Shown here piece by piece: positions 1-10,335 of a DNA stretch of 64,000 nt. Both the position numbers and the translations under genes were made by a program. A model generated the notes under the pieces. That model did no database searches. It worked only from the letters and a program-made list of their open reading frames with translations, and was not told the origin of the DNA. Position 1 is the first letter of the stretch, and every line of letters starts with the position of its first letter. This stretch comes from Druceiella hillmani (Eukaryota; Arthropoda; Insecta; Lepidoptera; Hepialidae). The stretch covers positions 6,052,501 to 6,116,500 of the forward strand of contig JAYKKI010000023.1 in assembly GCA_039881145.1 (NCBI GenBank). Direction: 5' to 3'.

Positions 1-440
1 AAATTACGCAATGAAAGTGGAAATTTTTAGTGATGACGAATAAATTCATCGAGTTCGGACTCATTCGGTTTAACTTGACATAGAAAGAACGTGACGAAGT
101 AAATACAAATACACGGTTACCTACAACATAATTTCAACCTTTTATCCATAAATCCCGATGCTGTAAGTATACTGCCCGCCTAAACAGTAAGACTTAAAGA
201 TCTGCTGTTTTTATATTAGTATTTTGGAAATCAAACAGAGACTCTCGTTTAACTTCGGATTTCAACTCCTCAATCCTGATGCTGAAGGGATACTACCTGT
301 CATAAATTAATATCATGGGTCACAAGTCGAGATTCAAAAATTCCAGTTTAATACTCGTATTTTCATTATTTTATATTTATCAGGGTGCTTTTTATTTGGT
401 GACCATTTGAAGTTGATTAAATTTCGTTCTGATGAAAAAG
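1..440. other. AT-rich spacer with a short diverged tandem duplication
   Basis: No gene is visible. A ~50-bp stretch around 138-190 (core CCCGATGCTGTAAGTATACT) recurs diverged at about 262-310 (core CCTGATGCTGAAGGGATACT). A loosely similar string occurs near 51163-51192. The remainder is unremarkable. Confidence 0.5.
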
Positions 441-449
441 ACCTATTTT

Positions 450-591
450 AATATTGAATATATTTTGCGTTAATTTTGTAGAAATTCATTATTCACAATT
501 AAATGAAACTACGTGATGTAGTATTATTTCTACTGTCTTTCATTTCTTTACCACGACCTAGGTTTCGTTGTATTACAACATCTTCAGGTGG
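450..591 (-). repeat. Short dispersed element with terminal hammerhead ribozyme, copy 1
   Basis: First of six copies of a ~150-bp element (others near 8063, 8368, 11518, 30601 and 30762). In its own orientation (minus strand) it begins with a 41-nt hammerhead motif. It continues through AAAGAAAT, TACTACATCACGTAGTTTCAT and ATGAATTTCTACAAAATTAACG, and ends near ATATATTCAAT. Beyond these limits the copies share little. No reading frame is conserved. A terminal hammerhead is known from Penelope-like retroelements and retrozymes. This could be a 3' remnant of the former or a nonautonomous relative, and I cannot tell which. Both flanks here are AT-rich, and a 34/35-bp tandem repeat begins 25 bp downstream. 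Confidence 0.75.
551..591 (-). ncRNA. Hammerhead ribozyme motif (type I, minimal), element copy 1
   Basis: Read on the minus strand: helix I 5' strand CCAC, core CUGAAGA, helix II as GUUGU paired to ACAAC around a tiny AAU loop, core GAAA, very short palindromic helix III CCUAGG, UC cleavage site, helix I 3' strand GUGG. All core positions match the hammerhead consensus (CUGANGA, GAAA, UH). A 2-bp helix III is unstable alone. Known Penelope-like hammerheads share this and are thought to act as dimers, and the palindromic CCUAGG fits that. Activity is inferred, not shown. Confidence 0.75.
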
Positions 592-615
592 GATATTAAT
601 ACCTTTGCTAATGTG

Positions 616-753
616 AGATGTCTAATTAGATTACATTTAATTAGTGATTGAGATGTCTAATTAGATTACATTTAATTAGTGATTGAGATGTCTAATTAGA
701 TTACATTTAATTAGTGAACAGATGTCTAATTAGATTACATTTAATTAGTGAAC
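616..753. repeat. Four tandem copies of a 34/35-bp repeat
   Basis: Units start near 616, 651, 686 and 720. Each reads AGATGTCTAATTAGATTACA followed by TTTAATTAGTGA plus TTG or AC. The four copies are nearly identical, so this amplification is recent compared with the diverged 18-bp satellite that follows. Each unit looks like two fused 17/18-mers of that satellite, making it a likely derivative. Confidence 0.9.
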
Positions 754-1490
754 TATGTCTACGTAGGGAACTATCTATACCTAGTGAACAAGTCGACCTA
801 GGGAACTGTACTTATTTAGTGTACTATGTCTACCTAATGGACTATGTCTAACTAGATAACTCTATCTAACCATATCATCTATCACAATATATAAACTTCA
901 GAAACTAAATATATCTAATGAAGTATATCCGCCTAATGAACTGTATCAACCTAGGGAACTATATCTACCTGTGCAAGTATACTTACTTAGTGAACTGTGT
1001 CTATTTAGAGAACTATATCTATGCGGATAACGACCTAGAGAACTATATTTATCTAGTGAACTACGTACATCTAGGGAATTATTTCTACATAGGGGACTAT
1101 ATATACCTGTTGAACTTCGTCCATATAAGGGACTATATGTACCTAGTTAATTATGTCTAGAAAACGATAGCTATCTTATGCACTATGTTTATTAAAGGAA
1201 CTATATTTGTTTTTATAAAATGTATCCACGTAGGGGGCCTCTATGTATTTAATGAACTTGGTCTACCTAAATAGCTATATATACCTAATGAACAATGTCT
1301 ACCTAAGGGCTTGTATTTACCTTGTAAACTACATCTACATAGGAAGCGTAAGAAGTTGTATCTGTTTAGTAAACTTTGTCCACCTAGGGAATTATACCTT
1401 TCTACTAAATTATGTCTACTTACGAAGCTATGTTTATCTGAAGGACTATATTTCTTGACTATGACTAATGAACTGTGTCTACCCTGGTAA
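735..1490. repeat. Degenerate 18-bp minisatellite (GAACTATGTCTACCTAGG type)
   Basis: About 40 diverged units of roughly 18 bp, alternating CTAGTGAACTATGTCTAC-like and CTAGGGAACTATATCTAC-like forms. Because the period is a multiple of three, frames stay open by chance. 918-1160 and 1243-1458 encode hexapeptide repeats of the type YLVNYV/HLGNYF, which I do not regard as genes. The same satellite appears reverse-complemented at 42618-42748, where it sits next to the same non-repetitive block (41770-42130) as here (1905-2225). Confidence 0.9.
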
Positions 1491-1592
1491 TATTTACATT
1501 TTAACTTATTGCTTTAATAGCGTAAATAAAGTAATTTCGATTTTAAATTTGTTTACAGAATTTTGTCAACAACTTTTTAGATTTTAATAAAT

Positions 1593-1604
1593 CACACACA
1601 CATG

Positions 1605-1647
<43 letters not shown>

Positions 1648-1666
1648 GTATGTGTGTGTGTATATC
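1593..1666. repeat. Compound microsatellite (CA)n(TA)n(TG)n
   Basis: CA repeats, then TA repeats, then TG repeats. The tract is therefore self-complementary and can fold as one long hairpin. Confidence 0.95.
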
Positions 1667-1904
1667 TCAACATTAGCAACCTGTAAATTATATGACATCA
1701 CATTCATATTAAAGTCAGGTCAAAATATATATGCAATAAATGAACATATTTTGAGTTTCTTACGTCTGGTTTATAATCATAATTTAACATTAAGTCCAAG
1801 ACAAACTTTAGGCCATTTTTAATGTAATAGTTTAAATACTTGTTATTTCATTCGTTATTGTGCTAGTGTTTAGTATATTCAGCTCGCCAGACAACAAATG
1901 AATG

Positions 1905-2225
1905 AGCTAAAACAAAGTTAATACGCAAGAGCGTCCGAAATGCTCCCAAATTTCTTTGCATGCTTCAGCCGCACGCGACGAAACCCGATTCGAACGCCCT
2001 TATTCCTTCAATCACACTATACTCTCTCACATTTTGTGCTGTAGAAGTGAAAGGAACATATCAAAGTCACAAATAAACATCCGCCCAGATGATTTGTGTT
2101 ACAGCTATAAGCCGGGGCTGCATAGTCTTTCAAGTGATGATCATTGATTTCACGCGCTTAATAAGGCCGACTTTTCACAGCGACTGCCCGGGCGTGATTG
2201 GATTTGTGCTGATTTAGGGCAGAAT
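1905..2225 (-). repeat. Module A block 1 (inverted relative to its module B copy)
   Basis: The reverse complement of this segment matches 41770-42130. Shared exact strings include GTCGCTGTGAAAAG, ATCATCACTTGAAA and GTGTGATTGAAGGAATA. It is more GC-rich than its surroundings. A 63-codon frame runs through it (1956-2147) but is not conserved in the other copy, so I do not call a gene. The strand given is its orientation relative to the module B copy. Confidence 0.75.
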
Positions 2226-2575
2226 TCTCTAAGATTTGTATGCTTAATGGTAAAGATAAAATTAATTAAACAGTCAGGCGAAAATCCTTGTGTTAGTTTG
2301 ATATATTGGAGCTACGAATGAGCTACGTAGATGCTAAATTTATTTCCTATAAATTCTGATTATTATTTTGTCATGAAATAGTTCCTTTAATTAGTAATAT
2401 GATAAATTAATAAATAAATGCACTACTTTATGGACAAAAAAGTAAAATTTAAGAAAAAAAGGAAGGTTTTTTTCTTAAATTTGGAAGGTTTAAACATGTT
2501 TATACACAAAATAACAACGTCCAGATTTTAGCATGCACAAGAATGCCTGTTCTTTGAAAACATGTTGTAAATATG

Positions 2576-2644
<69 letters not shown>

Positions 2645-3329
2645 ATATATATACATATATATATTTATATATATATATATATTTATATAAATATATAACT
2701 TATATATTGGCCAACAGAGGGATTTAAAACAGACTTATTTGATTACGTCGATGAAACCCTGTAAAATGAAACCTCAGCTTTTGTACTGTCAATAAAAAAT
2801 ATTTAATATCAAAATTTTAAGTAAATTTAGGATAGAATAATAGACACGTTGTATTTTTCCACGACTGCGTATATTCATTGTACAGGTTAGTTAGTTGGTT
2901 AGGTATTGGTAAAATTTAAAAATTTTACGTAAAATTTGCATCAAAGAACGTGTTTTATTTCAAGAAAGTGATTCTGTCAATAAAATTGAGGAGAAAGTAC
3001 TAAGGCAAATCAAATTCAAGAGGGTTTCTGAATTAATGCTATTAAACTTTCGATTTTAACAAAAAAATTTACATTTTTTTTACAAAAAACTCCTTTACAT
3101 ATACTAACTCAAACATTTTTCTAATCAATTAATCTTTTTCGGATCAAACTGATGAAAAGTATTTTTTTATTTATTATCTGTACAAATAATACACATTTTT
3201 TGTGCTTGTGTGTATCTTATATATATATACCAATTAAAAATATAGATAATACTATAATAATAAATCCTAATTTATTAATTACATAGGGCAAACAAATATT
3301 TACGTCTTCCGATATGTGTACGATATGCA
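2226..3329. other. AT-rich spacer with a long (TA)n tract
   Basis: A (TA)n microsatellite with TTTA interruptions occupies about 2578-2697. The rest is AT-rich with homopolymer runs. I see no gene, and the 64-codon frame over the microsatellite is an artefact of it. Confidence 0.8.
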
Positions 3330-3800
3330 AATGTGGTTAATCGTATTTGTTTCAACATAAATCGTCGTGTCGTCACCATCGTCACGTCGTCACGTCGTCT
3401 TTCCTCGAAGATTTAATTATTGGAACATTCACTTTATGCAAAGCATGTTTTTCGTTTATTACATGCGTCTACGTACACTTATATATTTCGAATATGCAAA
3501 AAGTTAATCTATTCATCAAGGTAAAAATACAACACAAAACTATTGTAGAAAACAATACAACACTATTGTAGAAAATCAATATTCTTACGAGATTCATATC
3601 TACAAATACCATTAATCAAGAATACGCTTACATTAAATTCCATCACTCACATTTTGGCATACTGTCACTAGCGAGAGACAACAATGGTGGTGATTATTAA
3701 CCATCACACGTACGTAAGACCTCTCATGAAAATAGAGCATTTGCCATTGTCTACTGAGTGACGAAAATAAATTAGCATTTCAATATATTTTATACATTTG
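3330..3800 (+). repeat. Module A block 2
   Basis: Similar in direct orientation to about 43290-43690. Anchors include TCTACGTACAC, CAACACTA-TGTAGAAA, GCTTACATTAAATT and GTCTACTGAGTGAC. At 3363-3402 the sequence is a run of short CGTCACGTCGTC units. The 74-codon frame at 3347-3571 is not preserved in the other copy. Confidence 0.75.
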
Positions 3801-4502
3801 GGGGATGATAAAAACATTTCGCCCTTTGGAAGGATGTAAAACGCTTAAAAAAAACGTTATGTGAATTATGTGCTGTTTTATATGATACAGCAACAAGACA
3901 ATATTTATATCCATATTCTTTTTCATGATTTATTTTTTAGCATTCACCGATTTTCGTGACGTTAAATATTCTAGTACCTCAATCCTCTCATTTTATGCAA
4001 TAAAGTAAAATTCTATTCCAATAACCGTACCTTGTTTATATAAAACTATATCTTCCATTAACCATACTCGGTGGCCTACTTTTAGTGAATAAAAATTGAT
4101 TTCGATAAAGGGAAAGTCACTTCAAATCAGCTCGGAAAAGTGTTTGTACGTTGCATAATGTATAAAGCTTATGCTGTAATAAAGCACTGCGATGCTTTAC
4201 ATTTTATACTCGAATTATCTGCCGTTGCGGAAATGTATATAGGTCGTATCAGCATTCACGCTCATCTGTACGGTTGCATACACGATATGGACGTTTTGCA
4301 AAACGTAATGTAACACCAGAGAATGTTTCGATGCATCCATTTACCTATTATTTTATAACATATTTCTTTAAAAGCTAATTTTTCACACTGAAATTTATTC
4401 ACACTGAGTGTCAACGGAATTACTCAAATTAAAATTTAACATCCGGCTATTGTTGAAATGGCCAAATATAATTTTGAAAAAATGCCTTTGCTTAATTAGA
4501 AA
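3801..4502. other. Spacer without recognisable features
   Basis: AT-rich and non-repetitive as far as I can see. It has no reading frame of note and no clear match to module B. Confidence 0.5.
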
Positions 4503-4709
4503 TGTCGTCACCGTGGTGTGTTGGGTTGATCACAAGGCATACGGCCTTTGACGATGCGACGCACCACGGCGACCCGGGTTCGATTCCCGGTTCCCGTTCG
4601 TCGAACGGGGCTGGACTGGTGTTGTGGTTGGCTGTAAGAGATTGCTCTTGTAGCAATAAGTCCGCCATATGTATCAGATACATTAAAGTAGATAAATAAA
4701 TAAATAAGT
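4503..4709 (+). mobile_element. tRNA-derived SINE
   Basis: The 5' part is tRNA-like. A degenerate A-box region (GTGGTGTGTTGGGTTGATC) is followed by a perfect RNA polymerase III B box GGTTCGATTCC at 4577-4587. Next come a short unrelated body, a stretch AAGAGATTGCTCTTGTAGCA, and a TAAA-repeat tail at 4691-4709. The last ~85 nt align with the 3' end of the LINE at 38233-39055, which suggests shared reverse-transcription machinery. The antisense frame 4492-4683 encodes EPGIEPGSP, which I recognise as the usual translation of tRNA-SINE B boxes and not a protein. I could not define target-site duplications with confidence. Confidence 0.9.
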
Positions 4710-4849
4710 CATGATTTATTTTAATTCATTTTCTTTAAATCAATAAGTATAATTTTCCAAAAGCAGTCAATGATACTGAATGCAACTCTCACAGTGCATT
4801 CAAAATTTTCTACAGAAATTCTGGTACTGTTATTGTAATAATTAATTTA

Positions 4850-5950
4850 TGTTGCGCTATTAAATTTAAAGTTCACCTTTTCAACAAATTATAAATGTTA
4901 AAATATAATGCAACCCCACCCCTACGAGTCAAATAAACATACAAATTAAACATCAATTAAAATATATTCTTAAATTCATCCGGCGTTCTAACCTCACCCA
5001 GAGCGGCGCAAAAATAAAGTTATATTTTAACGTGTTGAAAAGTTTTAGGCGACGCTATCTGAAAACTGTTATCAGACTACTGACTTTTACCATGACAACT
5101 TTAGCCTTTCAGACTGTTTTAATGCATTGTTGGGACTTTAATTTGAGGCTTGCTTTATTTTGCCTGCAAATGAATTTTGCTACTGTTAGTAATATGTTGA
5201 GTGATAATTACGCAGGGGCATTTTTTCGATATTTGTACATAAAATTATATAATTACTTCCCTTTTCTATTTCGCACAGATTTTTTCTTGTGCTGGATTAC
5301 TATATGTTGTAGCACGGAAGAGAAGGTATCTTTGATGAAATTTATTTTGCAATTATTAAATAGAAAGATTTCAGGTTCTAATTTGTTGGGAAAACACTCG
5401 TTCTTCGTATTTGATAACTACCTGCCACCATCTCCGCCATTATATTTTTACTATATTTCCATCTAGAACCGAGTTATACCAAAATTCATACTTATCCATG
5501 GTGTTTAATTGTATACCACGGTATTTAACTCAAGCGATTGCGTTTGTGCCAGAATATGATGTATCTGTGTGATGTAATTACCCTCAAGAATAACGAAGCA
5601 GATTCATCCAGCAGGTCCATTTCAGTTGTCCAGAAACAACTGAGATGGACTGAAAGATGAAAGATTCTGAATCGTTTGTGAAGGCCCTAAGTCCAATAAA
5701 GAGGTGTTAAGTTCTTTTATTCGAGCGTGAAATAAAATAAATTAATATGACATTAAAATTATAATAATATTTGATGTGTCTATATAAACTATCGTAATTT
5801 TTTATTGAATAAATACATTAACTACTCATCTTTTATCTATTATAAATTATGTAGTTACCTTTAAGCTGATTTTACGGATTCCCACTCTACTTTTTTCTTA
5901 TTTAGGAACACGTGTTTGATTCAGCCCATGTATATGTTTTGTAAAAATGT
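4850..5950 (+). repeat. Module A block 3
   Basis: Collinear with 46390-47385. The best part is 4975-5290 against 46510-46830, with the shared string GCGCAAAAATAAAGTTAT and the parallel TGCATYGTTGGGA and TTTGAGGC. A second good part is 5660-5950 against 47155-47385 (AATAATATTTGATGT, TTTTGTAAA). The 144-codon frame at 5032-5466 lies inside. Its reading frame is not kept in the module B copy, its composition is that of AT-rich noncoding DNA, and no domain is recognisable, so I do not call it. Confidence 0.75.
5615..5650. other. 15-bp stem, 6-nt loop hairpin
   Basis: GTCCATTTCAGTTGT (5615-5629) pairs with ACAACTGAGATGGAC (5636-5650) across the loop CCAGAA. The only non-Watson-Crick position would be a U.G wobble if the plus strand is transcribed. 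No counterpart is evident in the module B copy. Confidence 0.7.
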
Positions 5951-6534
5951 ATAACAATTGCATAATAAAAACTAAATTTATTTGCACTTCGCTTGGTTTC
6001 GCAAAACGTATTATTGACTATGATGAACAAAATTATTTTATTATTCGTAATAATATTTTATTGGACTTTCAGCTAAGAAGAAAATTTCTAAAAATCGATT
6101 TGCGCAGGGATATAAGTGCAATCGGTCCTAGAACATAAAATAGAAAAGTTTATTTTTTTTGTTTATACCAATCCCTGGAACTGAACATTAAATTTTAAAT
6201 AACATTTTTATATTAAAAAACTATAAGAACAAAAATTATAGAATGTAATTAAAAATTACCATCACATTATAATTGTAAACGGCAGAGCATGATACATAGT
6301 GTAGCGATTCGGAAAACACTGAGCACAAATGTAACGATTATGAAAACACTACTTAAACGATGCAAATTAAAGGGAGATCGGTTTATTAATTGACTGATCA
6401 TCCTGAGCGTTCCCTTCGATATACCTGATTAGACCAATAATTAAACCACGTAGCACAATTAATAAATATGTGGAGAGGTTTCACTCTTGAAGCAAATGTT
6501 TTATTACCCCCCTAAAATATATATTCCTCTTCTT
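5951..6534. other. AT-rich spacer; part resembles 54420-54600
   Basis: No gene. Around 6360-6440 the strings TTTATTAATTGACTGATCATC and CCTGAGCGTT resemble TTTATTGACTGAACATCCTG and GAGTGTT near 54530-54560. If homologous, this block is out of collinear order in module B. Confidence 0.45.
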
Positions 6535-6777
6535 TTCTTCCAGCGGTGCTGCCCTTTGCGAATCTTGACCTCTCCACAGTTACTCTCCACCTGATTATTT
6601 GCCTTTCTTCTCCAGTGGGCGAGCTTCTATCTTTAAGAGGTCTTTATCCACGAAATCGATCCATTTCCTGGGCTTGCCTCTTAGTCTCTTATGTCGAGGC
6701 ATCCGTTAAAGCTTTTGCAGCCCTATTATCCGATATTATTTCCAGATGACCTGCCCATCTTAGATGCTGTGACTAAA
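6535..6777 (-). pseudogene. C-terminal relic of a non-LTR retrotransposon reverse transcriptase ORF
   Basis: Read on the minus strand, two frames together carry the end of an endonuclease/reverse-transcriptase polyprotein. LRWAGHL lies near 6775-6755, followed by DNRAAKAL, a stop or frameshift near 6705, then RLRGKPRKWIDFVDKDL near 6690-6640. The LRWAGH...RGRP-RW-D order is the common C-terminal signature of insect LINEs. At least one frameshift and several stops make it dead. Only ~240 bp survive, as expected from 5' truncation. I could not identify a poly-A or TAAA tail, or assign the clade. Confidence 0.8.
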
Positions 6778-7429
6778 GTATATATAAATATTACATAAAA
6801 TAGACTAATAAATAAGATTAAAACTTGCACTACGAGCATTCCGCAGGCATGTAGGAATATGTAAATATTTAATTTTATATAATATTTCCAATAAACTTTA
6901 AATGAATAATATTATTTTTCGTCGTGGAAGTATATTTCCACCATACAGGTATAGTATGCTATATATTTCACAGGCTTAAAATATAATTACCCCGAAACTA
7001 TGAAACTTGGAACCACCACTATGTTTTTAAAGTACACTTTATATAACCACCAGTGGTTTTTTTATTATTTTGTTATGATTAGAAGGTATTATGTTTTGTT
7101 TAATATACATTTTCAGCATATTTTTAATACTATCTTATATAATTTCAAGTTTGCTACTTCGAAATATTTTGAGAAAAACAGCCGATGGGAACGTGGTGGT
7201 ATTGTAAGATATCCGTATATCTTCTTGAGGTACGGGAACTTAAAAACATATTTTAGCCTTAACTCACTAAAACTCAATTTGCTAGCCAAACAGAATAGGG
7301 AAAGCTGCGCTCTTAATGTACCCTATTGTGAAGTTGGAAGTTTAAATAATAATAGTGAAGTTGAAGAAAAAACTAATTATTTTATTTGTCGTCGAGCTAA
7401 TAAAATAAAAGATATTTTATTTACTATAT
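6778..7429. other. AT-rich spacer with a 163-codon chance frame
   Basis: The open frame 7000-7491 (163 codons) is rich in Y, F, I, N and K as expected of AT-rich DNA. It shows no recognisable domain and has no conserved counterpart frame in the matching part of module B. I consider it chance. Confidence 0.6.
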
Positions 7430-7850
7430 ATAGCATCTTGATCAAAGATAGAACAGTAAAAAAAATGTTTTTTATCTTATATACGTACTGAACCTTATTT
7501 ACTATTATTTTGTTCTGATTTTTTTCTACTTAAGTTCTAGAATTGGCTAAAGAAGACCTAAGTGTTAACCTCAATTGCTAATGTGTAAAGTGAAATAAGT
7601 ACATACAATGACACAAACCACAGTTTCGACCCCGATATTAATAACATATGAAGTTTTATATACTCGTATATGCGAAGTAAATATTGAAATAAACAGTACA
7701 AAATAGTAAATGAAATCGCCACAGTTAGTGGCCGAAGAACTGGTGATTATCCCGGTCGGTGGAAATCGATGTATGAAATATGCAAATTGCTTTAAAGTCG
7801 CACATTGCATAAAAAAGTTAAAACCATGGAATAGCCCGTTCAGTCACCCT
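7430..7850 (+). repeat. Module A block 4
   Basis: Matches 48390-48760 in direct orientation. Shared strings are TACTGAA-CTT, ATCGCC-CAGT-GGTGGCC, GAAATATGCAAAT and CACATTGCATAAA. The last two flank a diverged centre, so conservation is patchy. Confidence 0.8.
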
Positions 7851-8062
7851 ACATAGGACTATTGCAATATTTCAAACCATGACGTGATTTAATTTGAAAT
7901 GCAACTTAGTTCAGTAAATCGAATATGAATTTCAATGAGAAATTAATTTAAAATATAATGCAAATAATCCATCTTCTTACTAGGTAGAAAAAAAATCTGA
8001 ATATCTATGAAGAGATCATGAGTAGCAGCACGAACTTAATTTAATACTATCTTTAATTAATT

Positions 8063-8147
8063 TAGAAATAATACTACATCACGTAATTTCATTTAATTGT
8101 GAATAGTGAATTTCTACAAAATTAACGCCAAATATATTCAATAATTA
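8063..8147 (+). repeat. Hammerhead element copy 2 (truncated, ribozyme lost)
   Basis: Plus-strand copy of the element body from AGAAATAATACTACATCACG to ATATATTCAATAATT. The ribozyme-bearing end is missing or decayed upstream of 8060. It faces copy 3 (8368-8520, minus strand), so the two can base-pair over ~85 bp across a ~220-bp loop. Confidence 0.8.
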
Positions 8148-8367
8148 ATTAATGCATTCAAATGACTTTGAAGAATGTAAGTTAATTTCAATACAATAAA
8201 AAGTAAATATGTCTACTATTTTTTGAAAGAACGTAGAAATAATTAAGTTAAAAATACATTTCGATGGGAGTCTCCTCCACGTAATAATCATATTTAGGTT
8301 GATTACAGGTCAACTAATTTTTAAGTTATCATGAAATAGACACATAAGAATTTTAGATATTTCTTCA

Positions 8368-8520
8368 AATATTGAATATATTTAACGTTAATTCTGCAGA
8401 CATTCATTACAATTTAATTTATTTCAACTAAATGAAACTATGTGATGTAGTATTATATCTATTTTATTTAAATTCTTTACCACGACCTAGGTTTCGTTGT
8501 ATGAAAGCATCTTCAGATGG
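8368..8520 (-). repeat. Hammerhead element copy 3
   Basis: Full-length copy on the minus strand, from the ribozyme motif at 8520 to AATATATTCAATATT at 8368. More diverged than copies 1 and 4. Confidence 0.8.
8480..8520 (-). ncRNA. Hammerhead ribozyme motif, element copy 3
   Basis: CUGAAGA, GAAA, CCUAGG, UC and helix I (CCAU with GUGG, closing with a U.G pair) are all intact. The helix II region (GCUUUCAUACAAC) has lost most of its pairing, so this copy is probably inactive. Confidence 0.6.
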
Positions 8521-9826
8521 ACAATTTGTAAAGATTTTTTTCAAATGTCTGTTCCTATTATTTTGCCAAATATATAGACATAATTTTATGAATGTACTAA
8601 AAATGATATAGAATCACATTTTTATCATAAAAATGTAAATTTTTAGATGTTTTACCACGGAAAGAAACAATATATAAGTACAATTAAATATGACAATAAA
8701 TTTTTCAGTTTCAAATATAGAAACAGTCCAAAATTTAAGCTGAATAGGCTTATATGTTTCGGTATTAAGCCATAAGTATACAAATAAATACTTTTATTAT
8801 TAACACAATTTCATTATTAACAAAACAACCCATTTTCAAGCATCTAGCTAAATTTCAAAATCGTCTTACTCAGTGTACGGGTATTTTCCTCGTTTGTCAA
8901 TCATTTCCCCCGGAACGTCGATAAACCAAATTGCATACCTTATGGACGAGAGGATACTTTTATTCAAAAATATTTGATGCACTACAGTCTCCCATTTAAT
9001 TGATTATTTCTTTATTTTAGGTTTCTTTATAAGACAATTAATTATTTACATATCGGGTTAGGGCTTAAATTGTACATTCACTCAATTTTTAGATGAATAG
9101 TTCTCTTTTACAATGCTTTTATTTGTAAAACCTGAGTATCATATTCTAATCTTATTATTTAATTTTATTAAATTATATTGTTATTCACTTTTTAATTTTT
9201 AGCATTCTTCCACCCATGTCTTAAATAGTTATGTTATAAAAAAATTCAAGAATTTTTTTGTAATCCAGAATCATCTGTATATATTGAATGTGAAACCAGA
9301 AAATATCTCATTTCTAGAGCCTAATGCCCTCCTAACCACCCCCCTTCTTACTTCCTCCCCTTGTGTAAAAATTGAATTTTTTAATAGGATTTTTTAACCT
9401 TTAGAAATAAAGGAGGAATTTTTTAACCTTTATAAATAAACCAAAAATATTTTCGATCAAAAAGAATAAAGAAATTTTAGTTATAGCCAAAAAGAGAAAA
9501 AGTTTTAAATTTTATTGTTAGGTTACAAACAAAAACGTTCTTAACAAAAAAAAATATGAAACGAAACCAAGAGAAGAGAAGTTACTTCTTCCTTTCAATT
9601 CATATGAACACTTCTAACACAGTCTAAAACACTTCGTTAACTAAGGAAAAATAAAATTAATCTTTTCCAGAACAACTAAGTTAAGCAAAAAGTGAATCCA
9701 TTAATAATTTTTACAAAGTATGTGATAAAGAGTCTGTATATCAAAATGAGCAGACATAGTAAAGAACTCTATTACAATTCTTAGACGTTTCTGAAAAACG
9801 CTCTACACGTTATACTACCAATAAAC
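8521..9826. other. AT-rich spacer without recognisable features
   Basis: No gene, repeat or match to module B was found. A somewhat less AT-rich patch with CGTCGATAAACC and neighbouring sequence lies at about 8860-8960. A C/T-rich stretch lies at 9330-9362, next to a short duplicated TTTTTTAACCTTT-AAATAAA motif at 9393-9440. Confidence 0.5.
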
Positions 9827-9827
9827 A

Positions 9828-9836
9828 ATATATATA

Positions 9837-9879
<43 letters not shown>

Positions 9880-9907
9880 CACACATATATATACACACAT
9901 ATATATT
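9828..9907. repeat. (TA)n/(CA)n microsatellite
   Basis: Interrupted TA dinucleotide tract with CACACATATATA variants at the right end. Confidence 0.95.
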
Positions 9908-9909
9908 TA

Positions 9910-10335
9910 CAGAAACATACTTCAAATACTCTCAGTTGATACATAGTATCATCTATATGAATAATGGACACATTATTTGTTGCAGCCTGTATTCATGCTT
10001 TATCTGATAGATCTTACACAAATATTCATCAACGGTCCTGTTTCTAACCATATTCGTTTTAGCTTGTATTCTTCTTGTTCACAATTCGTGAAAGGAAAAT
10101 TAATTAAAACAATCTCGATCAACACGCCTTAAAAATCACACATCATCAATCCCGATCGATACTTTCTGTCACAGCAACGTCATTTATAAGACGGCCCCCG
10201 CCATTCATAACACGGTCCACACGCCACCCGTTGACTACTCGCCTGCAGCGGGCATAATTGAAGTAGCTAATTTTAAGTGAACAAATAAATCAGACGCGGA
10301 TGATTAATAAATGGGTATGGATATTTGCGATTAAA
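9910..10335 (+). repeat. Module A block 5 (three-copy block)
   Basis: Matches 54960-55490 (module B) and 62590-63190 (copy C). All three carry, in order: CATAGTATCA-like strings; CTGTCACAGC or CGTCACAGC near the middle; CGCCATTCATA; and a GC-rich right end. Copies A and C also share CGCCTGCA, TCAGACGCG and CGATTAA. The block is distinctly less AT-rich than its surroundings. No frame is conserved among the copies. Confidence 0.8.

Noticed and set aside
2578..2697. TA/TTTA tract as a CRISPR-like or regulatory array
   Set aside because: It is a simple microsatellite with no spacer structure.
4503..4600. Functional tRNA gene
   Set aside because: The B box is perfect, but the A box and acceptor pairing are degenerate and the sequence continues into a SINE body and TAAA tail.
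4492..4683. Antisense frame with EPGIEPGSP as a small protein
   Set aside because: It is the translation of the SINE tRNA-like B box on the opposite strand.
5032..5466. 144-codon open frame as a gene
   Set aside because: It lies in a duplicated block, but the paired copy at 46.6 kb does not preserve the frame.
7000..7491. 163-codon open frame as a gene
   Set aside because: No domain, typical AT-rich composition, and the frame is not kept in the matching segment of module B.
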